The notes beneath the pieces are model-generated. The model had not been told where the DNA came from. It saw only the letters and a list, made by a program, of their open reading frames with translations, and did not search any database. This document shows positions 58,577 through 64,000 of a stretch of DNA of 64,000 nucleotides, piece after piece. The DNA is from Saccharomonospora sp. NB11. Its GTDB lineage: Bacteria > Actinomycetota > Actinomycetes > Mycobacteriales > Pseudonocardiaceae. Every line of letters starts with the position of its first letter. Position 1 is the stretch's first letter. The stretch lies in NCBI RefSeq assembly GCF_015910535.1, contig NZ_JACBJG010000003.1:124001-188000 (forward strand). The letters run 5' to 3'. The position numbers and the translations under genes are program-made.

Positions 58577-58652
58577 GAACCTCCCGGCCGATCGCGCTCG
58601 GTTGCCGAGACGAGGGGTGAACACTAACCCTCACGCTCCGAACGAGACCGAG

Positions 58653-58996
58653 TCAGGTCACGATCCGTCGCAGCAGCTCCTCACCACGCGTCCACAACAC
58701 CGAACCGGCCTCTCCTGCCAGCGTGCGCAGGACCGCACCGGGGATGCGGGATGCCAGGAAATCCGACAACCTCCGACCTGGCGCGGGGGTCGACACGCCG
58801 AGCCCGGGACGGTCGAACGAGACCAGCCGGACCCCGAGCTCGTGCACGTGCCGAAAGCAGGCCGTCGACTCGTCCCCGCGCCGGGACACAACAGCACGGC
58901 GGTGCCGTCCTCGCGACCCTACTCGCTCCAGCCGAGCGTCCGACCGTCCGCCAGCGAGAACTCCCCGAGTCGCTCCGGCGGCGCGACTCCGTACAT
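58653..58996 (-). pseudogene. decayed alpha/beta-hydrolase gene
   Basis: ATG 58996, with GGAGG upstream, opens MYGVAPPERLGEFSLADGRTL, a normal hydrolase start, but hits a TAG after GWSE. Restoring one base moves to GREDGTAVLLCPGAGTSRRP, and a second shift is needed to reach RHVHELGVRLVSFDRPGLGVS (nucleophile-side strand and oxyanion region). The sequence then jumps from GRRLSDF to a C-terminal-like LWTRGEELLRRIVT, so the catalytic Ser and His region is deleted. Two frameshifts plus a large internal deletion in 344 bp make it a relic. Confidence 0.82.
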
Positions 58997-59016
58997 CGCA
59001 CACCTCCACACACGAC

Positions 59017-59056
59017 GAGAGCCACCTCCCCGCACGAGGCGGGAGAGGTGGCTCTC
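59017..59056. terminator. hairpin terminator after the thioester surface protein gene
   Basis: GAGAGCCACCTC (59017-59028) and GAGGTGGCTCTC (59045-59056) form a perfect 12-bp stem with a 16-nt loop, 27 bp after the stop (59084) of the minus-strand surface-protein gene and before the hydrolase relic. Confidence 0.78.
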
Positions 59057-59083
59057 GGTCAGTTCAGCGGGCTACGCCCGACC

Positions 59084-60283
59084 TCACGCGTTCTTCTTCT
59101 TGCGCTGCAGCAGGATCGCACCCGTACCGGCGCCGACGAGGCCGAGGCCGATGAGCAGCGGCAGCATCGGCGAGGCACCGGTCTGCGCCAGGTCCTCCGA
59201 GCCCGCCTGCGGCTTCACCGACGGCTCGGTGGTCTCGGTCGGAGCGGGAGCCTCGGACGTCTCGCTCGGGACCGGGGTCTCGGTCGTCTCCTCCGGCTGG
59301 GTCGGCTGGGCGGCGGGGGCCCACTCCACCGTGGCACCGGCCGAGAGCTTGGTGTCCTCCGACGACGCGACGATCAGCGACTGCGCGGGCTTGCGCTGGT
59401 AGCCCTCGCTCACGAAGAGCCGACCGGTGGCGAGGCGCGCCGTGGCGTTCAGGGAGAACGCACCGGAGCCCGCCTCGGCCTCGGCGGGAACGTCGACGTA
59501 GATCTCGGTGCCGTCGGTGATGTCACCGGCGGCCAGCGCGTTGCCGTCCGCATCGGTCAGGGTCACGCCCTCGGGGAGCTCGGCCGAGATCTCGTTGATC
59601 TCACCCGTCGTGGCCACGGTGAACGGGCCGAGACGGTCACCCGCCTCACCGGACACCGTCTCCGGCGAGACCTTCAGCGCCGGAGCGGGTTCCTCGGTGC
59701 CCACATTGGACTCACCGGTGAGGTAGTCGTACAGCGCCAACACGTCGGCGTCCGAACCGGCGTCCCGCGCGGACGACGGGTCGTCGCGGTCGATGTCCTT
59801 GCCGTCGCTGTAGTGCCACACCGCGGCCTGCGTGCCCGCGATGGCTTCCTTCTTGTCGAGTCCGTTGTGGAGCTCGACGCCCTGCTCGGTGAGGGTCTGC
59901 TCCAACTCGGCCAGATCCTTCACCGGGAAACCGTGGTGCAGGACCCAGTTGATGTGGGCGCGATTGGCGTGGAACGGCGAGTCCGGGTTCGGGAATTCGT
60001 CCCACGGGCTTTCGAACATCGAACGCTTCGGGTCCACGCTGACACTGATCTCGACGCAGTACGCCCGGAGCGTGTTGCCGCCCTCGATGTTCAGCGTGAA
60101 CAGCGTGGTCTGCATGTTGCGAGAACCCTGGCCGAGATTGACGTTGTGGCCGGAATCGCCACCGCCGGAGACGATGTCCGCCTTCGCACCTTCGGCCGAC
60201 GCCGGAAGCGCGGCGAGGGAAAGGGCGGTAGCAGTTCCGGCGACGAGCGCGCCGACCCTGGCCAACGTTCTTCTGCTGCTCAT
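59084..60283 (-). CDS. thioester-domain (TQXA) surface protein with LAxTG cell-wall anchor
   Basis: A 399-residue exported protein. The signal peptide ends LPASAEGAKA. The thioester domain (about 35-190) has Cys in LRAYCVEISVSVDP and Gln in IAGTQAAVWHYSDG, the pair that forms an internal Cys-Gln bond able to couple covalently to host or environmental molecules. Beta-rich repeats follow, then a Pro/Thr/Glu stalk, the sorting motif LAQTG, a membrane helix (PLLIGLGLVGAGTGAILL) and a basic RKKKNA tail. LAxTG is the signal for class E sortases. ATG 60283 has TAGGAGACT upstream. Confidence 0.9.
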   Translation of the reverse strand: MSSRRTLARVGALVAGTATALSLAALPASAEGAKADIVSGGGDSGHNVNLGQGSRNMQTTLFTLNIEGGNTLRAYCVEISVSVDPKRSMFESPWDEFPNPDSPFHANRAHINWVLHHGFPVKDLAELEQTLTEQGVELHNGLDKKEAIAGTQAAVWHYSDGKDIDRDDPSSARDAGSDADVLALYDYLTGESNVGTEEPAPALKVSPETVSGEAGDRLGPFTVATTGEINEISAELPEGVTLTDADGNALAAGDITDGTEIYVDVPAEAEAGSGAFSLNATARLATGRLFVSEGYQRKPAQSLIVASSEDTKLSAGATVEWAPAAQPTQPEETTETPVPSETSEAPAPTETTEPSVKPQAGSEDLAQTGASPMLPLLIGLGLVGAGTGAILLQRKKKNA

Positions 60284-60407
60284 GAGTCTCCTAAGAAGAC
60301 AGTGGGAGGGGAAAACCCAGTCAGGTGAAGATCAGACACCAGTCGTTGCGGAGCATACACACAACGTCAATTCCCACTACCCGACGGAGGGATGGAAGCA
60401 GCCTCGG

Positions 60408-61469
60408 TCAGTTCACTGAACACAACGCTCGGTTTAGGTCGTCCCACAAATCCTCGGGATCTTCCAAACCGACGCTCAACCGAAGCAACCCTTCGGCCAC
60501 ATGCGCGTCTCCAGGACGTGCCGCTCGTCGCTCCACTGTGCTCTCGACGCCACCCAGGCTCGTGGCGTGCTGCACCAGTTGCAGTTCCCGACAGATTCGG
60601 TCGGCGCTATTCGCGTCGGCGACCTCGAACGACAACATCGCCCCGTATCCCGGATACCGCACCCGATTCACGACGGAATGTCCAGTGAGCCGTTCCGCCA
60701 ACAGCGCTGCCGTCGCCGACGCTTCCGCGAATCGCACGGGAAGCGTGCGCAGACCACGCAGCGCCAGGAACGCCTCCAATGCACCAGGGGTCGCACCGAT
60801 CAGCGTCCGTGCCCGCCGCAGCGCCGTGACCCGAGCGGGGTCGTTCGACACCGCGACCCCGAGGAGTAGGTCGCTGTGCCCTCCGATGAACTTCGTCGCG
60901 CTGTGCACCACCACGTCGGCGCCGAGTCCGAGCGGCTGTTGTCCCAGCGGAGTCGCGAACGTGTTGTCCACCACAATCGTCGGCCTGCGCTCCCACGAGC
61001 GCACTTCCCGCGCGATCGCGGCGATGTCGGTGACGTACAGACTCGGGTTCGTGGGCGACTCCAACCAGAGCAGCTCGGCGTCGGCCGCCGCGTCGAGCCA
61101 GGCACCCGTGTCGGTCGGATCGACCGACACGACCGTGATCCGGCCCGTCTCCTGTTCGTGGGCGAAGTAGCTGCGGGTGCCCGCGTAGCTGTCCCGCGGG
61201 ACCACCACCGTCGCGCCGACGGCATGGGAGTCGAGCACGGCTGACGCCGTGGCAATCCCCGAGGCGAACGCGACGGCCTCCCCGCCCTCCAGTTCCCCGA
61301 GCGCGGTCTCGAACGCCGCCCAGGTCGGAGTGCCGTCCTCACGGGAGTACTCCAGCCCCAACATGCTCGCGGGAGTGATGGGCACATTCATCGGTTGCCC
61401 GGGCCCTGAGGGCCGGCCCGCCACGATCGCCCTGGTCCGGGCCGACCACCGTTCGTTCACACCAGCCAC
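60408..61469 (-). CDS. PLP-dependent cystathionine gamma-synthase/lyase family enzyme
   Basis: A 353-residue trans-sulfuration-type enzyme. GEAVAFASGIATASAVLDS (cofactor phosphate site), LLWLESPTNPSLYVTD, VVDNTFATPLGQQPLGLGADVVVHSATKFIGGHSD with the PLP-binding Lys (split here), and HATSLGGVESTVERRA near the end are diagnostic. Substrate choice among cystathionine synthase, lyase or O-acyl-homoserine sulfhydrylase roles is not fixed by these motifs. GTG 61469 is preceded by GAAGGG. It is shorter than most (about 380-400), mainly at the N-terminus. Confidence 0.92.
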   Translation of the reverse strand: MAGVNERWSARTRAIVAGRPSGPGQPMNVPITPASMLGLEYSREDGTPTWAAFETALGELEGGEAVAFASGIATASAVLDSHAVGATVVVPRDSYAGTRSYFAHEQETGRITVVSVDPTDTGAWLDAAADAELLWLESPTNPSLYVTDIAAIAREVRSWERRPTIVVDNTFATPLGQQPLGLGADVVVHSATKFIGGHSDLLLGVAVSNDPARVTALRRARTLIGATPGALEAFLALRGLRTLPVRFAEASATAALLAERLTGHSVVNRVRYPGYGAMLSFEVADANSADRICRELQLVQHATSLGGVESTVERRAARPGDAHVAEGLLRLSVGLEDPEDLWDDLNRALCSVN

Positions 61470-61491
61470 GTCATCAGCCCTTCAAACGCGA

Positions 61492-61523
61492 AACCGCCGC
61501 CGGGACCATCCCCGACGGCGGTT
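61492..61523 (-). terminator. hairpin terminator downstream of tRNA-Leu
   Basis: Arms 61492-61504 and 61511-61523 pair at 12 of 13 positions around a 6-nt loop. On the minus strand it follows the tRNA 3' end by 11 nt and precedes TTTCGCG, fitting a terminator between tRNA-Leu and the PLP-enzyme gene. Confidence 0.7.
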
Positions 61524-61534
61524 CGTTCTCTCTG

Positions 61535-61617
61535 TGGGCGAGGAGGGAGTTGAACCCTCACGTCCTTCCGGACACACGGACCTGAACCGTGCGCGTCTGC
61601 CATTCCGCCACTCGCCC
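61535..61617 (-). tRNA. tRNA-Leu (anticodon CAG)
   Basis: An 83-nt class II tRNA on the minus strand: acceptor GGGCGAG pairs with CTCGCCC, anticodon stem CACGG/CCGTG with loop TTCAGGT (anticodon CAG, reads CTG), a long variable arm (TGTCCGGAAGGACG) and T-arm GGGTTCAACTCCC. CCA is not encoded. It lies directly upstream of and divergent from fhaA, the arrangement typical of actinobacteria. Confidence 0.97.
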
Positions 61618-61745
61618 GAGCAACTTCCTTGACGCTGACGACAGCGTAGCAAGACGTTTCGGGCGGCTTGCACGGGGGCCCGTGTTTCACCGTAAAAACC
61701 CGATACGATCGGCTCCGAAGGTACACGTGGAAGGAGGTGGTTCCG

Positions 61746-62975
61746 GTGGGACGCGTGCAGCGCTTCGATCGGCGCCTCGAGAGCCTCGTGGGAGATGCCT
61801 TCGCGCGGATATTCGGTGGCAACGTCGTCACGCAAGAAGTGGCGTTGGAACTGGAGCGGGAGTGTGAGGACAACGTCCGAGACCTCGCGGGCGGGCGCAA
61901 GCTCGCACCCAACCACTACGTCGTTTCGTTGGGCGCCGAGGACTACGACCGCATGGCTGCGGACGGGCAGCGGGTCACTCGCATGCTCGCCGAGGCCGTG
62001 TCCGAGCATCTCGCTGAGCACGGCTGGGACACCTATGGTGACGTCGTAGTTTCGCTAGAGCGCAACGAGGCGCTGCATACTGGAAAGTTCAGAACCCGCT
62101 CGACCGTGGACCCGGATGTCAAGGCACAGGACGCCGGGAGTTTCGCACGGTCGGCACATATGAGCGACGCAGGAGACCGACCAATGAGCCAGCCCGGCGG
62201 CTACGGCCAATACGACCAGGGTGACCCGTACGGCCAGCAGGGCCAGTACGGCTACGGACAGGGACAGCCCGGTTACGACCAGGGCTATGGCCAGCAAGGC
62301 GGCTACGACCAGGGTTACGGCCAACAGGGCTACGACCAGGGCTATGGCCAGCAGGGCGGCTACGACCAGGGCTACGGCCAACAGGGCTACGACCAGGGTT
62401 ACGGTCAGCAGGGCGGCTACGACCAGGGCTACGGTCAGCAGGGCTACGACCAGGGTTACGGTCAGCAGGGCGGCTACGACCAGGGCTACGGTCAGCCCGG
62501 CCAGCAGGGTTACGACCAGGGCTACGGTCAGCCGACGCCCACCGGTCAGCCTGCGTACGACCAGGGCTACGCGGCTCCCCCGAGCCCGCCCGCCGGCTAC
62601 CCCGCCCAGCCACCGGCGCCCGGCGCCGACCCCTACGCGCAGCAGGGTGGCTACCCGGGTGGTGGCATGCCGCCCGCGAACCGGCCGCTGAACGCCATGC
62701 TGCAGCTCGACGACGGGTCCAACCGGACCTACTCGTTGAAGCAGGGCGGCAACGTGATCGGTCGGGGCCAGGACGCGGACTTCCGACTCCCGGACACCGG
62801 CGTCTCACGACGCCACCTGGAGATCACGTGGGACGGGCAGAGCGCCACGCTGGCCGACATCGGCTCCACCAACGGCACCACGGTCAACGGCACCCCGGTG
62901 CAGACCTGGCAGCTCGCCGACGGTGACGTGATCCGAGTCGGTCACTCCTCGCTGGTGTTCCGCACCCAGGGCTGA
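61746..62975 (+). CDS. fhaA: FhaA, FHA-domain protein with DUF3662 and long YGQ-rich repeat linker
   Basis: A 409-residue regulator of peptidoglycan synthesis. The N-terminal DUF3662 domain (1-130) reads [22 protein letters not shown]...[18 protein letters not shown]; residues about 145-285 are a Gly/Tyr/Gln-rich linker with nine GYDQGYGQ units; the C-terminal FHA domain has [24 protein letters not shown] and STNGTTVNG, residues that bind phosphothreonine. In mycobacteria FhaA binds phosphorylated MviN to restrain cell-wall synthesis. GTG 61746 has AAGGAGGTG upstream. It is first of the fhaA-fhaB-pstP block. Confidence 0.95.
   Translation: MGRVQRFDRRLESLVGDAFARIFGGNVVTQEVALELERECEDNVRDLAGGRKLAPNHYVVSLGAEDYDRMAADGQRVTRMLAEAVSEHLAEHGWDTYGDVVVSLERNEALHTGKFRTRSTVDPDVKAQDAGSFARSAHMSDAGDRPMSQPGGYGQYDQGDPYGQQGQYGYGQGQPGYDQGYGQQGGYDQGYGQQGYDQGYGQQGGYDQGYGQQGYDQGYGQQGGYDQGYGQQGYDQGYGQQGGYDQGYGQPGQQGYDQGYGQPTPTGQPAYDQGYAAPPSPPAGYPAQPPAPGADPYAQQGGYPGGGMPPANRPLNAMLQLDDGSNRTYSLKQGGNVIGRGQDADFRLPDTGVSRRHLEITWDGQSATLADIGSTNGTTVNGTPVQTWQLADGDVIRVGHSSLVFRTQG
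62271..62534 (+). repeat. in-frame tandem repeat encoding GYDQGYGQ units in fhaA
   Basis: Nine near-identical units of 27-30 bp, grouped as 57-bp super-units (alternating 9- and 10-residue forms), differ mostly at synonymous third positions. They encode a Gly/Tyr/Gln/Asp-only linker. Near-identity at the DNA level points to recent copy-number change. Confidence 0.92.
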
Positions 62976-63130
62976 GTTCGTCGCACGCCCGACGAAACAC
63001 CTGTCGAACGTCCGGTGAACCGCCCGACGAGCGGAGCCGGACGACCGAACGCCGACGACTTTCGGCGTCCCGCACGGTAACCACACGTGTGTCCCGCATA
63101 ATGACGGCCACACGGGGTGACCTGTGGAGC

Positions 63131-63156
63131 CACGAAGTCGTGCGGCGAATCGCACG
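63131..63156 (+). other. two overlapping, mutually exclusive hairpins upstream of fhaB
   Basis: CACGA (63131-63135) pairs with TCGTG (63138-63142), while CGTGCG (63139-63144) pairs with CGCACG (63151-63156); both use the bases CGTG. A CATAAT -10-like box lies upstream at 63098. The 231-bp gap between fhaA and fhaB therefore may hold a separate promoter and leader RNA. Short stems of this kind are frequent in GC-rich DNA. Confidence 0.3.
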
Positions 63157-63206
63157 GCGGCAGGTGCCAGAGGTCGGGCGCGAGAAGGCGGGAGCTGACA
63201 CAACCG

Positions 63207-63677
63207 GTGCCAGAGCTGGTCGTACAACTCACCAGAGTGGGATTCCTCGTCCTGCTCTGGCTGTTCGTGTTCGCCGCGCTGCGCGTGGTGCGCTCGGACC
63301 TCTACGCGGCGTCGGGGCTGCGGGTCAACGTGCCCAGCCTCCGCCGCGGGCAGAAGGAGAAGAAGCCACTACTGGGCAGGAACAAGCTGCCCAGGCAACT
63401 GGTGGTCACCCACGGGGCGTTGGCCGGTACGCGCATCGCCCTGGACGGCAGGCCGATCCTGATCGGGCGGGCCGACGACTCGACTCTCGTCCTCGACGAC
63501 GACTACGCCTCGACACGGCACGCCCGCCTGTCGCTGCGAGGTGACGAGTGGTACGTCGAAGACCTGGGCTCGACCAACGGCACCTTCCTCGACCGGGCTA
63601 AGGTCACTGCACCCCTCCGAGTCCCACTCGGTGTCCCCATCCGGATAGGCAAGACGGTGATCGAGCTTCGCCCATGA
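63207..63677 (+). CDS. fhaB: FhaB (FipA-type) FHA-domain protein
   Basis: A 156-residue protein: one N-terminal membrane helix (VGFLVLLWLFVFAALRVV), a basic linker (RRGQKEKKPLLGRNKLPRQL) and an FHA domain with ILIGRADDSTLVLDDDYASTRHARLSL and DLGSTNGTFLDRAKV. FhaB recognises phosphothreonine in cell-division proteins; in M. tuberculosis FipA (FhaB) links FtsZ and FtsQ under stress. GTG 63207 has GGGAG 12 nt upstream. Its TGA overlaps the ATG of pstP (ATGA). Confidence 0.95.
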   Translation: MPELVVQLTRVGFLVLLWLFVFAALRVVRSDLYAASGLRVNVPSLRRGQKEKKPLLGRNKLPRQLVVTHGALAGTRIALDGRPILIGRADDSTLVLDDDYASTRHARLSLRGDEWYVEDLGSTNGTFLDRAKVTAPLRVPLGVPIRIGKTVIELRP

Positions 63678-64000
63678 CTCTCGTCCTACGCTACGCGGCC
63701 CGCAGCGACAGGGGCCTGGTTCGCTCCAACAACCAGGACTCCGTGTATGCCGGCCCTCGCCTGCTCGCCCTGGCCGACGGCATGGGCGGCCACGCCGCCG
63801 GTGAGGTGGCCAGCAAGGTCGTCATCGCCGCCCTGGCTCATCTCGACGACGACGAGCCCGGCGACGACCTGGTGACCCAGCTGCGCGACGCCGTCAACCA
63901 GGGGAACCAGGCGATCTCCGAACTCGTCGCCAACGATCCCGAACTCGACGGAATGGGAACGACACTCACCGCGGTGTTGTTCTCCGGTTCGCGGCTCGGT
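63674..64000 (+). CDS. pstP: PP2C-type serine/threonine phosphatase PstP (N-terminal part)
   Basis: The first 109 codons of a metal-dependent PPM/PP2C phosphatase; the rest lies beyond base 64000. TLVLRYAARSDRGLVRSNNQDSVYAGPRLLALADGMGGHAAGE contains the metal-binding Asp of RxxNQD and ADGMGGH motifs, and GMGTTLTAVLFSG follows. PstP removes phosphates placed by PknA/PknB, whose genes normally lie downstream in this cluster. ATG 63674 overlaps the fhaB stop, so translation is coupled. Confidence 0.96.
   Translation, partial: MTLVLRYAARSDRGLVRSNNQDSVYAGPRLLALADGMGGHAAGEVASKVVIAALAHLDDDEPGDDLVTQLRDAVNQGNQAISELVANDPELDGMGTTLTAVLFSGSRLG

Noticed and set aside
62271-62534. CRISPR array
   Set aside because: Units are contiguous without spacers, in frame, and vary at third codon positions; this is a coding repeat.
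62976-63206. c-di-AMP (ydaO) or other known riboswitch before fhaB
   Set aside because: I could not match any conserved riboswitch core; only simple hairpins are visible.

Overview
The window is high-GC actinobacterial chromosome, most likely from a Pseudonocardiaceae genus; a Saccharomonospora- or Amycolatopsis-like organism fits best, but the genus is inferred from gene content only. Pointers are GTG starts in many genes, actinobacterial families (DUF5926, DUF952, DUF4328, NsdA-like regulator, SARP regulator, TM0106-type nuclease) and, at the right end, tRNA-Leu(CAG)-fhaA-fhaB-pstP, the block that in actinobacteria begins the cell-division kinase cluster near the replication origin. No insertion sequence, prophage, CRISPR array or complete biosynthetic cluster was seen.

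Layout. 1-11 kb: a truncated BCCT osmolyte transporter, a CPBP protease, arginine deiminase, ferritin behind tandem iron boxes, an Erm 23S rRNA methyltransferase with a leader-peptide/attenuator region, a SigE-type sigma factor with a coupled membrane protein, CutA, an acetyltransferase and a P450. 11.4-17.2 kb: rhodanese, then a five-gene minus-strand block (LytS-type kinase, S49 peptidase, LytTR regulator, small membrane protein, solute:sodium symporter) that looks like a carboxylate-sensing and uptake unit. 17.3-21.2 kb: Fpg/Nei glycosylase, a sigma factor fused to an anti-sigma-like zinc finger and an outer domain, tRNA-Gly(GCC), MsrA. 21.3-31.0 kb: a surface-glycan locus (acyltransferase, a 1070-residue methyltransferase/glycosyltransferase fusion, a second methyltransferase, an AlgX-like O-acetylation protein) flanked on both sides by paralogous membrane-anchored proteins. 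31-40 kb: SnoaL-like protein, gamma-glutamyltransferase family protein, SDR, TM0106-type nuclease, and an OpuC-type betaine/choline ABC operon. 40-45 kb: copper genes (YcnI, CopC, CopD) with a second BCCT transporter inserted among them. 45-55.7 kb: APH-fold kinase, NsdA-like regulator, a TetR regulator beside a divergent PLP-enzyme/FAD-oxidase pair, NAD(P)-binding protein, CitE-like lyase, luciferase-like monooxygenase. 55.9-64 kb: orphan SARP regulator, a decayed hydrolase gene, a thioester-domain surface protein with an LAxTG anchor, a cystathionine-type PLP enzyme, tRNA-Leu and the fha/pstP genes.

Regulatory signals are unusually readable. At least 14 genes have a TANNNT hexamer 6-7 nt before the start codon, which marks leaderless transcripts; in the 24-bp cutA/acetyltransferase gap one palindrome supplies the -10 box for both directions. 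The erm gene has a candidate WhiB7-type promoter, a 13-codon leader containing Arg-Asp-Arg, and mutually exclusive hairpins that can hide or expose its ribosome-binding site. The ferritin gene follows three 19-bp iron-box-like sites at exact 20-bp spacing. A 21-bp imperfect palindrome lies between the divergent PLP-enzyme and oxidase genes, and its two elements recur in swapped order before the nearby tetR gene. FhaA carries a long Gly/Tyr/Gln repeat linker resembling prion-like low-complexity domains.
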